A stretch of DNA of 64,000 nt from positions 89,341 through 153,340 of the forward strand of contig JBFMDH010000016.1 in assembly GCA_040754075.1 (NCBI GenBank), read 5' to 3'. Positions 34,802 to 43,737 of this stretch are shown piece after piece. How positions within the stretch are numbered: position 1 is the first letter of the stretch; the number at the start of each line of letters is the position of its first letter. The notes under the pieces are model-generated. The model ran no database searches. It was not told the origin of the DNA and was given only the letters and a program-made list of their open reading frames with translations. Source of the DNA: Acidobacteriota bacterium. GTDB taxonomy: Bacteria > Acidobacteriota > Blastocatellia > UBA7656. The translations under genes and the position numbers were made by a program.

Positions 34802-35764
34802 TTACCAGAAATCATTGCCGCCGATGCGAACTTCGTTGATCCCTAAAATGCGCGAACCATGACGATTCGAGCGAAATTCGATATAGGGTTTGCGTTTGAT
34901 TGGCGTGGTCACCATTCGCGTGAGCGCATCTTTGGCAGCTTCCCAACGCTTGAAATTGCGTTCCTGATCTTTGGGATTTTGTGTCGCGAAGTTTTGATAA
35001 TCGCCGTGGCCTTTTTCATAGCCGAGATATTGACCGGAAGCTTTGACAATGTCGGACAGGGTAATCTGGTCGCGGGTTCTGGCGGTTGCGCCAAGATAGG
35101 ATTCGGCAGTGACCTTTTCGGAATACGCCTGGTTCATTTTTTTCTGCGCCGCGCCGAGATTTTCTGTCGCCCGGTCATAAGCCGCTTTAGCCGCGCTTAC
35201 TGCGGATTGATATTTTTCCGCGCCCATCTCTTTCTGATATTTGCTTGGTTGTTTGGTTAAATCTTCATAAGTTTTGGTTGCTTCATCGCGCGTCGCGCGG
35301 GCATTTTCCAGAAGTCTTTGCGACAGCAAATCGCGATAATTTTTGCGGGCTTTTTCAATCAAGCTTTTGCGGTTGAGAATGGTTGACGCGACGGCTTCGG
35401 CTTCTTCCGTAAGCCCCGGGGCGATTTCCGCAGATTGCTCACCAAACACCGTAAACAGAGCGTCGTTTAATTCATTAACGCTATATTCAGCCAACGGATT
35501 GGTGAACAAAATCAAGGTTTTCGGCAAATCGGAGGCATATTGCAGGTCGCCTGCGACAAAGCCTTGACGACCGGCAGGCGAATTTGGCGCAATCGGTTTT
35601 TTGACATCCGGGGTCGCGCCGAGCGGTTGCGGGCTGCGGGTTCTGCCAGGTCCGCCGCCCCCTTGCGGCGCATTCGGATGGGTTTCGTTGCCGCTCCAGC
35701 CGGAATATTCGTCGCTTTGTGAGCCAAGTCCTGCATCGGGTTTATCGGAATCGTTTGCTGCCAT
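34802..35764 (-). CDS. probable cell-wall hydrolase (SleB-like) with a coiled-coil insertion
   Basis: 320 residues, no signal peptide. Residues 1-75 are Gly/Pro-rich and disordered. The segment DALFTVFGEQSAEIAP with Glu109, then AEAVASTILNRKS, matches the start of SleB-type hydrolases. The second half of the domain appears after a ~105-residue Ala/Glu/Lys-rich coiled coil: ITLSDIVKASGQYLGYEKG. Such enzymes cut peptidoglycan, but the family match is by motif recognition only. With the leaderless muramidase 860 bases upstream on the same strand it could be delivered by a secretion machine. AAGGAT precedes the ATG. Confidence 0.55.
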   Translation of the reverse strand: MAANDSDKPDAGLGSQSDEYSGWSGNETHPNAPQGGGGPGRTRSPQPLGATPDVKKPIAPNSPAGRQGFVAGDLQYASDLPKTLILFTNPLAEYSVNELNDALFTVFGEQSAEIAPGLTEEAEAVASTILNRKSLIEKARKNYRDLLSQRLLENARATRDEATKTYEDLTKQPSKYQKEMGAEKYQSAVSAAKAAYDRATENLGAAQKKMNQAYSEKVTAESYLGATARTRDQITLSDIVKASGQYLGYEKGHGDYQNFATQNPKDQERNFKRWEAAKDALTRMVTTPIKRKPYIEFRSNRHGSRILGINEVRIGGNDFW

Positions 35765-35784
35765 TTTTGCATCCTTTCAAATCG

Positions 35785-36474
35785 CTAATGCGAAAGTTTG
35801 ACGGCTTCTTCGATTAAGCTGTCAGCTTCTCTATCACCGATGAACCGGTGAATCAAATGGTGCGTGAGATAAATCAGCGGGGTGAGGCTAACGGCAATCA
35901 GCAGTTTATATGAATAATTGGTGAAGGCGAGTCCGAGAAAATCTCTAGTCTTTAATTTGCCCGGCAACCAGAAAGCAATTGCCAGGATGACAAACGTATC
36001 AACAAACTGAGAGAAAATCGTTGAGCCGGTTGACCTCAGCCACAGATGCCTGCCGCCGGTTTGGTCGCGAAAGCGCCAGAATACGAAAACATCCAAAAGC
36101 TGACTGATGATGAATGCAATGATGCTGCCGACGATAATCCACAGCGATTGTCCAAGCACTTGATTGAACGCTTCATCGCTTACCGGCGAAACCGGCGCTG
36201 CCGGAATGTTGATTGCAATAAAAATGAGGGCAAAGGCAAACAAAATGAGTCCGACCGTTATAAAGGTTAAATGCCTGACGCCATCGCGCCCGAAATATTC
36301 ATTGATTAAATCGGTGGTTAAAAAAACGACAGGCCAGGGAACGACGCCCATGCTCATCACATAGGTCCCGACTTGAATCAATTTGCCGCCGAGGATTTCC
36401 GCCAGCAAAGCATTGGTTACGAAAAAGCCCGCGAGAAGCAGGTATACCAGGTCTTTCCGATTATTGAAGCTCAA
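35785..36474 (-). CDS. yhhQ: queuosine precursor transporter (VUT/YhhQ family)
   Basis: 229 residues with about six spans. Membrane importer of preQ0/preQ1 for tRNA queuosine synthesis. Family-typical features: SMGVVPWPVVFLTTDLINEY (a highly conserved 'P..FL.tDlineyfG' block) and the WLRSTGSTIFSQFVDTFVI segment. The first codon is TTG (36474) with AGGA ahead; no in-frame ATG is nearby upstream. I looked for a preQ1 riboswitch in the 150 bases upstream and did not find one. Confidence 0.88.
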   Translation of the reverse strand: MSFNNRKDLVYLLLAGFFVTNALLAEILGGKLIQVGTYVMSMGVVPWPVVFLTTDLINEYFGRDGVRHLTFITVGLILFAFALIFIAINIPAAPVSPVSDEAFNQVLGQSLWIIVGSIIAFIISQLLDVFVFWRFRDQTGGRHLWLRSTGSTIFSQFVDTFVILAIAFWLPGKLKTRDFLGLAFTNYSYKLLIAVSLTPLIYLTHHLIHRFIGDREADSLIEEAVKLSH

Positions 36475-36623
36475 CCACTCATCCTTTCACTCAGTAACGT
36501 TCTGTTAAACATATAAAAGAAATCAGCCGTGATGAGCAAGCATCTGAGGGGTTGAGCCGTAAGTTAAATTGTAAAAAACCGGTTTTGCTTCACAGGTGGC
36601 AAACAAAATATTTGCTTCACGCC

Positions 36624-37481
36624 TTATTTGTTCGCCGCGCTTTTGGCAATTTCAGCCGCATATTTGTCATAGGCTTTTTTTAATTTCGTATCATATTGAT
36701 TTTCCGCGTAACCCGCGCCGTTATAACCGCGCGCAAAATCCGCCCAGTTTTTATCGGTCAGCGATTTGGTTAAATTGGCAGCTTTGATGAATGAAACAAA
36801 GGCTTCCAGATGTCGCCCCTCGGATTGATACATCGCCACAATGAAATCATCAACCGTTGTATAACCGAGTTTGGCATAGTGAAATCCCATAATCTGAAAA
36901 CGCCCCCACGATGCCGATTGCAAAGCCGCCGCGCGGTCAAGCGCCATGGCTTTTTCCAGCCGGTCATATTCAGCCTCGCCGCCTTTGTAGAGTTTTTTGT
37001 TCCAGCTTTTGCTCGATATATCGGGCGCGCATTTGTCGTAAGCGTGTTTGGTTAATCGCGAAAAAATATGCGCTTCAAAAAGGATTTTCGGTCTGCCGCT
37101 GGCGAAATAACCGCTGCCTGCCGATTCGATTTCGTTGACCGCTTTGATGGCTGCGACTTCACAACCCAACGTCTTAGCGGCGGTTTCAAAATCACTTTCG
37201 GCAAGCGCATTGCCGCCGCTTGCCGCAGGCAATGTGCAGGTGAGACTGAGAAAGGTAAATTCGCGGCTGTTCGGAGCAATCAAGCCGCTGGGGTTGGCAA
37301 AATTCATGGTCAGGCGTTGAAAGCCTTCAATCAAGCCGATGGTTTTATTGCCCGGGTCGCCATCAACTTTAATCGGCGCGTAAGGAATCGGCAGGTTCTG
37401 ATTGAGCAAGCCTTGAACAATCACTGCGTCATCTTTGTTATTGTTGCCGAGTCTGCCGACTGAACCACTGATTGAAATCAT
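36624..37481 (-). CDS. N-acetylmuramidase-domain (DUF3380) lysin with peptidoglycan-binding N-terminus
   Basis: 285 residues, no signal peptide. N-terminal ~70 residues look like a peptidoglycan-binding repeat (DAVIVQGLLNQNLPIPYAPI, VDGDPGNKTIGLIEGFQ). Residues about 95-275 are the N-acetylmuramidase domain: AAIKAVNEIESAGSG holds the probable catalytic Glu, then FEAHIFSRLT, ASWGRFQIMGFHYAKLGY and WADFARGYNGAGY. Such domains occur in phage lysins and injected effectors. GGAGGTG fixes the ATG. The lack of a leader means a holin, injection machine or lysis would be needed for access to peptidoglycan. Confidence 0.85.
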   Translation of the reverse strand: MISISGSVGRLGNNNKDDAVIVQGLLNQNLPIPYAPIKVDGDPGNKTIGLIEGFQRLTMNFANPSGLIAPNSREFTFLSLTCTLPAASGGNALAESDFETAAKTLGCEVAAIKAVNEIESAGSGYFASGRPKILFEAHIFSRLTKHAYDKCAPDISSKSWNKKLYKGGEAEYDRLEKAMALDRAAALQSASWGRFQIMGFHYAKLGYTTVDDFIVAMYQSEGRHLEAFVSFIKAANLTKSLTDKNWADFARGYNGAGYAENQYDTKLKKAYDKYAAEIAKSAANK

Positions 37482-37616
37482 GTGTACACCTCCGGTTGCG
37501 GATATGCTGAGATTTCCAATAAGGATTTGTGGCTGTTGATTGAACTTTCAGGCAGTCGCAATATTACTGCAACTGCCCTGATGAACAAAAGATGAAAGGT
37601 AAAAAAAGTGATTGCC

Positions 37617-40040
37617 TTACTTTTTCAAAATGGCAATGGTTGCGCCGGTGCCGCCTTCGTTTTGCGGCGCGAAAGCGAAACTTTGCACATGCGTATGACC
37701 TTTCAATAAATTCATTACCGCCTGTCGCAATGCGCCTTTGCCATGCCCGTGAACGATGCGCACGCTGTCTGCGCCTGAGAGAAACGCTTCGTCGAGAAAT
37801 TTATCCACGCGGTCTTCGGCTTCATCGGTTGTCAGTCCGATGATGTTCAATTCGCGCGCGAAGTTTTCGTCAATGCGAACGTTGGCGCTCACCCCTTTCG
37901 GTAATTTCGCCGTCGCTTTATTTGGCGGTTGCGCGGCTTTGATTAATTTCAGTTCATCGCGTTTAGCGCGAAATCTGAGCGAACCGACCAGCACCGTAAA
38001 GGTTCCGTCGTTGATGGTTTCGACCACGCCTTCCTGTCCAATCGAATTGATGCGCACATGGTCGCGTTCATTAATCTCTTCGGTGGCGGTTTCAAATACG
38101 CTCGGTTCAACGACCGGTTCAGTCGATGAGGTTGTCGAAGTTTGCGAGGTTCCGCCGGATGCAGCCTGTTTGCGAATTTTCACGCCAGCCGAACGGCGCA
38201 AGTCTGCGGCGCGGGCTTCGGCTTCTTTCTTGAGACGCGCAGCGAGCACTTTGTCTTGAATGCTCTTGAGGTATTTTTCGCTCTCTTCGCTGAACTGGCG
38301 TATGACTTCTGCCAGTTGATGCTCGAACGCTTTGCGGCGTTCGGTTTCGCGTTTGGCAAAATCCAAATCAAGCCGCGCATATTTTTGTGCAGTGGCTTCG
38401 CGTTCTTCTTCAAGCGCGCCTTGCAAGGCTTCCTGTTCATCAACCAGCAGCTTGAGTTGCTTCAAATAATCGCTCGCCTGGGTGTGCAGCGGGTCGAGGT
38501 TGGCTTGCGCCGCTTGAATGACTTCCGCAGGTAAATTCATGCGTTTAGCGATTTCCAATCCCGATGACGCGCCCGCTACGCCAACGATGAGCCGATAGGT
38601 TGGCTTCAAGGTCTTTTCATCGAACTCAACCGAAGCGTTCAACACGCCTTCGGTTTGCGAAGCCCAAACTTTCAATGGGTTGTAATGCGTCGTGGCAATC
38701 GTCGTCGCGCCCGTCTGTTGAAAATGGTTGACGATGGCGATGCCTAACGCTGCGCCTTCGTCGGGGTCGGTTCCGGTGCCGACTTCATCGAGCAAAATCA
38801 ACGCAGGCGGCGCAACCAGTTCCATCATCTCGGCAATATTTTTCATGTGCGCGGTGAAGGTCGAGAGATTTGCGGCAATCGATTGCTGGTCGCCAATGTC
38901 TGCAAGAATTTTTTCAAAGACCGGCATGGCAGCCTCAGTTGCAGGGACATGCAAACCCATCTGCGCCATCAAGGCAATCAGCCCTGTGGTTTTCGTTACC
39001 ACGGTTTTACCGCCGGCATTGGGACCGCTGATGACAAAGGTCAGATGCGCTTCATCCATCTCAAATGAAATCGGCACGATTTGCCCGCCGGTTTTTCTGA
39101 GATTTTGTTCAAGCAAAATATGCCGCGCATCTTTTAATTTGAGTCCGCGCCCGTCTTTGATTTGTGGTTCCGTGCAGTGATACTCACGCGCAAGCCGCGC
39201 TTTTGCGGCGGTGAAATCCATCTCGGTGATGGCATCGACGATGGCGTGAATGCTCAAGAGATTGCCGCGCAGGGTTTCGGTGATTTGAAAGAGAATCTGC
39301 GAAATCTCTATCTCTTCCTGTTCGCGCAATCGCACCATTTCATTATTTTGTTCGATGACCGCGATGGGTTCGACATAGGTAGTCTGTCCGCTTGATGACA
39401 GCCCATGCATCACGCCCGGCACCTGTCCGCGTGATTCTGTGCGAATCGGAATCACAAAACGCCCGTTGCGAATGGTGACGATTTCATCCTGTACGGATGC
39501 AGCGCGGTCGTGCATCAACGATTCGAGGTTGCGATAGATGCGATTGCGGCGTTCATTGATTTCGCGACGAATGCGCCGCAGTTCGGGACTCGCGTTGTCA
39601 TCAATTTCGCCGTTCGGCAAAATCTTGCCGCGAATCTGACTTAGCATTCTGCGCAAATCCGGTACACTGGCGACGATTGTGCAAAGTTCAGGGTAACGCG
39701 CTTTCATTTCCGCATTGTTGAATTGGGTGTGCAGGTCGAGACCGACGGCAATCAAACTCTGGAGCGCGAGAATCTCCTGTGGTTCAAGCGTGGTGCCGCC
39801 GATTTGCAGTGTTGTAAGCGAATTTTCCGGGTCGCGCACTTCGCCAAGTCCGAATGCGCCGCCGGTCGTTAAATAATCCACGCATTCGGTGGTGCGTTTG
39901 AGTTCACGCGAAATCCAGTTGCGGTCAGTCGAAGGCATAAGCGTGAGCGCGCGATTGCGTCCAAGCGGCGTCTGCACATGCCTTGCGAGAAGCGAAAGCA
40001 ACGCTTCGAGTTCAAGCGTTTTAAAAGTGCGTTCATTCAT
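37617..40040 (-). CDS. mutS2: MutS2 endonuclease / ribosome-rescue ATPase
   Basis: 807 residues, full length for MutS2. Walker A FVISGPNAGGKTVVTKTTGL, Walker B ALILLDEVGTGTDPDEGAAL, a coiled-coil clamp (about 510-640) and the C-terminal Smr nuclease domain with IVHGHGKGALRQAV. It acts on branched DNA and/or collided ribosomes in the cytoplasm. A KOW-like segment (HVRINSIGQEGVVETINDGT) precedes Smr. Monocistronic as far as can be seen. Confidence 0.95.
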   Translation of the reverse strand: MNERTFKTLELEALLSLLARHVQTPLGRNRALTLMPSTDRNWISRELKRTTECVDYLTTGGAFGLGEVRDPENSLTTLQIGGTTLEPQEILALQSLIAVGLDLHTQFNNAEMKARYPELCTIVASVPDLRRMLSQIRGKILPNGEIDDNASPELRRIRREINERRNRIYRNLESLMHDRAASVQDEIVTIRNGRFVIPIRTESRGQVPGVMHGLSSSGQTTYVEPIAVIEQNNEMVRLREQEEIEISQILFQITETLRGNLLSIHAIVDAITEMDFTAAKARLAREYHCTEPQIKDGRGLKLKDARHILLEQNLRKTGGQIVPISFEMDEAHLTFVISGPNAGGKTVVTKTTGLIALMAQMGLHVPATEAAMPVFEKILADIGDQQSIAANLSTFTAHMKNIAEMMELVAPPALILLDEVGTGTDPDEGAALGIAIVNHFQQTGATTIATTHYNPLKVWASQTEGVLNASVEFDEKTLKPTYRLIVGVAGASSGLEIAKRMNLPAEVIQAAQANLDPLHTQASDYLKQLKLLVDEQEALQGALEEEREATAQKYARLDLDFAKRETERRKAFEHQLAEVIRQFSEESEKYLKSIQDKVLAARLKKEAEARAADLRRSAGVKIRKQAASGGTSQTSTTSSTEPVVEPSVFETATEEINERDHVRINSIGQEGVVETINDGTFTVLVGSLRFRAKRDELKLIKAAQPPNKATAKLPKGVSANVRIDENFARELNIIGLTTDEAEDRVDKFLDEAFLSGADSVRIVHGHGKGALRQAVMNLLKGHTHVQSFAFAPQNEGGTGATIAILKK

Positions 40041-40174
40041 ACCGGGTAATTATGCCTGAGCGAGAAGAATTCAAACAGCGATGGACAGGCTAAACCGGTT
40101 GGTTTCGATTATAGGTTCGGCGTTAATCGAGATTTGTTTAATTGCCTAGAAAGCGATTGCTGAATTTTCAGGGG

Positions 40175-40354
40175 ACTGATGGAAAACCAACGGGTTCACA
40201 AATCAGTTTGAAATATTATTCCCGGATCAGGCGGATGAAACGGATTTTTGCGGATGACTTTACAAGTAAGCAACGGGCTTGTTCGCCGGTAATCCGCGCT
40301 GATCCGCCACATCTGCTGGGAATGTCCATTGATGATTAGCCGGTTGATATTTCG
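40175..40354. repeat. ~180-bp hairpin element, copy 2 of the family at 14272
   Basis: Starts CTGATGGAAAACCAACGGG (copy 1: CTGATGGAAAATCATCGGG). Inside, CCCGGATCAGGCGGATGAAA is mirrored by GCTGATCCGCCACATCTGCT then GGGAA. Copy 2 is more diverged. It fills much of the 40041-40472 gap between divergent mutS2 and the nuclease gene, where no gene is seen. Confidence 0.7.
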
Positions 40355-40472
40355 TAGAGCGATGATGCCGATTCAACGGATGATGGAATTTTTCTTCGCA
40401 AAAACCTTCAATGATAAATCGTTGATAATCGTTTTGTTCGGATAGAACGGGTTTCTTATAATTGAAAGCAAA

Positions 40473-43400
40473 ATGAAATTACTCACAGGCAGCGCCAATT
40501 CCGGTAAAACGCGAAATCTACTTTCGCGCATTGCTCAATGTGTCTCTGACAAACAGCAAAGCGCGTTGCTCATTATTCCGTCATCGGCGGCTGCGGATAT
40601 ATTTCATGAAGCCTTGCAGACGGTCATTTCAGAAAATTTACCGGATAAAGCGAAACCACTGGTCATTACTTTTCCGAACCTCTTTCAAAAAGTTTTAGGA
40701 TTGTGCAAAGAACAACGCGATTATTTAACCTCGCTTGAACGCGACAGAGTATTGCGCAATGTGGTTGCCGGTTTAGCCGAACAAAACGCCCTCAGTTATT
40801 TCCACAACATCGCTCACAAATCCGGGCTGATTGATTCGCTCGCAACCTTTATTGATGAACTCTGGCGCAGTAATACCGATGCCAAACGCTTCACCCAACT
40901 CATCGGGCTTACCAGTAAAAAAGCTCAGGATGTAGCGTTGATTTTTGGCGAATATGAAAAGGCGCTTGAGCAAATGCCGGCGGTTGATGCGGAAGGCGCA
41001 GGGGTACGGGCAGTAAAGGCGCTGGAAAAGCTTTTAACCAACCCATCTGCGAACCTATCGTTGATAGAAAAAATCAAAAGCGAATTTCCGCTGGTCGCTT
41101 GTGACGGTTTTGATTTTTATACGCCAACACAAATTCGTTTGCTTGAGTTGCTCGGTCATTGCGGAGTGGAAACCGTTGCCAGTTTAACTTACGAAGCCGA
41201 CCGCGCGGTTCACCTCTGGCATAAACCGACGTGGGAACGGTTTGTTGATATGGGTGCGGAGGTTGTTCATTTTGATTCGCCATCGGAAACCTCAATTTCA
41301 CAAGCAGCAACTCGCTTGATGCGGGAACAAATCGCGGATTTGCCAGGCGAGTCATTTGATGAAACGGGGCAAGCGTCGCAGCCGATTAACATCATCTCAG
41401 CGCCCGACCGCGGTGTAGAAGTTCGCGCCGTTGCCCGTGAAATTAAACGCCTGACGATTGAAGATAATTTTGCTCTTGAAGACATCACCATCGTTTGCCG
41501 TTCGCTTGCAACCTATGCCCATCATTGCGAACGAATTTTCGCGGAATGCGGCATTCGGGTGATGCTTGATTGCCAACTCGCGCTTGCGGAAAACCCTTGC
41601 GTGATTGCAGTGATCAAACTGTTGCAACTCGAAATCAATCACTTCCGCCGCCGCTTGGTTATTGACGCTCTGCGCTCGCCCTATTTCGATTTTTCGGCGT
41701 TTGAACTCACGGGCGAACGTGTCGATGTGTTGGATGATTTATCGCTTAAAGCAGGTGTGATGCAGGGGCACAATCAATGGATTGAAGCGATTGAAAAGCC
41801 CGCAAAAAAAACAGGCGAAGATGAAAACGCCGACATAGTTGAATTCGATAAATTGCCTGAACCTGCCTTGCGTTCGTCACTGGCAAATCAAGTGAAGGCG
41901 TTTTTTCAGGCGCTTTCATTTCCTGAAAATGAGCAGAGAAAAAACTATGCTCAACGAATTAAAAACCTGCTGACTAAATTGCAGGTTGCCGAGAGGATTC
42001 AACTCGGTAAGTCCGCCGTTGTCGATGCCCTCGCTTTGCAGCGATTGCTGGCGTTGCTTGACTTCTTTGCCAGTGAGCGGGCGCAAGGCGACGCCCTCGA
42101 ATCGGCAAAAATTCTCAGCCGGGAATTATTTTTTGCGGATTTCTTTCGGGCGATTAATCAAATTTCGTTTGCCCGACCGGACAACCGGCATCCCGCGATT
42201 CTTGTTCAGGAAGCGCACAATCTGCGTCCGCGAACCTACCGGGCAATTTTTATTGTTGGTTTGAACGAAGGCGAATTTCCTAAGAAATCTGCGGAAACTG
42301 CGCCTTACACGCGGCTGGAAAAAGCGAACCTGCGACGCGCAGGGATTGATTTTACCGAAACCACCAGTGATGCCGGAGCCGACCTGACGCAATTTCATAA
42401 AGCGATGACCCGCGCCACGCAGCGCCTGTTTTTGAGTTATGCGCGAACCGATTTTGCCGGTGGTGAATTGCTGAAATCCTATCTCCTCGATGAAGTGTGC
42501 GCGGTCGCTGAAACCCGGGAGCTTCGTCTTTCGCAAATTGAAACCGCCGATGCGAAAAGTTTTGATGAGGCAGCATCGCTTGAAGAGTTAGCCCAACGCA
42601 CAGCCCTGGCGATGCGTAAACAGTTGGACAGCGACAAACCGCTTTCGCCAAATCCGCTCATCAAATCAGCCTCCACGCTTTTAACCGGGAGTTTAACAAG
42701 TTGGACGACGACGGTGCGGGCATCGCAAATTGAACGATTGCGACTGGCTGGATTAGGGCGCGGCATTTATGGCGGCATCATCGCCAATGAAAAACTGGCG
42801 GCGAAAATTCAACAGCAGTTCAATGAAGATTATCTGTTCAGCGCCAGCAAAATTAATGATTATGGTTTATGTCCGTTTCGCTTTTTTGCGCGCAATGTAT
42901 TGCGCCTCGCGCCGGTCGATGAACCCAGGGAGGGCTTTGCGCCTGATAGGTTGGGAACCGCCTATCACGAAATTCTCGAACGCGCCTATCGAATGTTGAA
43001 AGAGCAGGGCATGGCGCTTTCGGAAGCAACGTTTGCGACTGCCGCAGAAATCGTTGAGCAGGTGAGCGAAGCGGTGCTCACAGAAATGCTTGAAAAAGGC
43101 GAAGTCAGACAGACACCGCTCTGGGAATTTGAAAAAGCCGATATGAAAAAGCGCGTGGTCAATTTATTACGCGCCGAAATGCATTGGAACGCGGATAACG
43201 CGGCGGTGCCGGTGCGCTTTGAACAGCGCTTTGGTTACGGCAAACAGCCGCCGCTGGTCATTGGGAGTCTTTCAGGCAACATCCGAATTCGCGGGCAGAT
43301 TGACCGCATTGATGAACGCGACGGGGAACTGGTAGTGATTGATTACAAAACCGCGCGCACGCCGGTGAGCGCCCGCGAAGCCGAAGCCGGACGCAATCTG

Positions 43401-43691
43401 CAATTGCCGATTTATTTAATGGCTGCCGACCGCGTGTTGTTGCCTGATAAAGCGGTCGCCGCCGGGTATTATCTGCATATTACGAGTTGTAAGAAAGGCT
43501 CGGAACTCCCGAAAAAAAATCTCTCGGTCAAAGAGGTCGTCGAAAAAGCCGAAGACTTTATCAATGATTATGTCAGTAGCATTCGCCGCGCCGAATTTCC
43601 CATAGCGCCAAATCAAAATCGTTGTCCACCGTGCGAATTTGAAACCATGTGTCGTATACAATCATTAGGGACGTCAGCAGACGAAGATTAA
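40473..43691 (+). CDS. AddB-like PD-(D/E)XK nuclease/helicase-related protein with Fe-S cluster
   Basis: 1072 residues, cytoplasmic, double-strand-break repair type. The N-terminus has a P-loop (MKLLTGSANSGKTRNLLSRI). Helicase-fold middle includes PINIISAPDRGVEVRAVARE and ARPDNRHPAILVQEAHNLRP. The C-terminal nuclease has ELVVIDYKTART (the D-x-K core) and four cysteines (YGLCPFRFF and NRCPPCEFETMC), the AddB 4Fe-4S pattern that brackets the nuclease. AddB normally pairs with AddA; no addA lies next to it. The ATG has no clear SD. Divergent from mutS2. Confidence 0.85.
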   Translation: MKLLTGSANSGKTRNLLSRIAQCVSDKQQSALLIIPSSAAADIFHEALQTVISENLPDKAKPLVITFPNLFQKVLGLCKEQRDYLTSLERDRVLRNVVAGLAEQNALSYFHNIAHKSGLIDSLATFIDELWRSNTDAKRFTQLIGLTSKKAQDVALIFGEYEKALEQMPAVDAEGAGVRAVKALEKLLTNPSANLSLIEKIKSEFPLVACDGFDFYTPTQIRLLELLGHCGVETVASLTYEADRAVHLWHKPTWERFVDMGAEVVHFDSPSETSISQAATRLMREQIADLPGESFDETGQASQPINIISAPDRGVEVRAVAREIKRLTIEDNFALEDITIVCRSLATYAHHCERIFAECGIRVMLDCQLALAENPCVIAVIKLLQLEINHFRRRLVIDALRSPYFDFSAFELTGERVDVLDDLSLKAGVMQGHNQWIEAIEKPAKKTGEDENADIVEFDKLPEPALRSSLANQVKAFFQALSFPENEQRKNYAQRIKNLLTKLQVAERIQLGKSAVVDALALQRLLALLDFFASERAQGDALESAKILSRELFFADFFRAINQISFARPDNRHPAILVQEAHNLRPRTYRAIFIVGLNEGEFPKKSAETAPYTRLEKANLRRAGIDFTETTSDAGADLTQFHKAMTRATQRLFLSYARTDFAGGELLKSYLLDEVCAVAETRELRLSQIETADAKSFDEAASLEELAQRTALAMRKQLDSDKPLSPNPLIKSASTLLTGSLTSWTTTVRASQIERLRLAGLGRGIYGGIIANEKLAAKIQQQFNEDYLFSASKINDYGLCPFRFFARNVLRLAPVDEPREGFAPDRLGTAYHEILERAYRMLKEQGMALSEATFATAAEIVEQVSEAVLTEMLEKGEVRQTPLWEFEKADMKKRVVNLLRAEMHWNADNAAVPVRFEQRFGYGKQPPLVIGSLSGNIRIRGQIDRIDERDGELVVIDYKTARTPVSAREAEAGRNLQLPIYLMAADRVLLPDKAVAAGYYLHITSCKKGSELPKKNLSVKEVVEKAEDFINDYVSSIRRAEFPIAPNQNRCPPCEFETMCRIQSLGTSADED

Positions 43692-43737
43692 TTAAACCGA
43701 ACCATTTAACCTGATGTAGCCGCAAAGGAGGTCAACG

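Noticed and set aside
36475..36623. Possible preQ1 riboswitch ahead of the queuosine precursor transporter
   Set aside because: Checked by eye for the preQ1-I core and pseudoknot; not seen.
42126..42536. 136-codon minus-strand frame inside the AddB-like gene
   Set aside because: Antisense shadow of a strongly coding plus-strand gene; no family resemblance.
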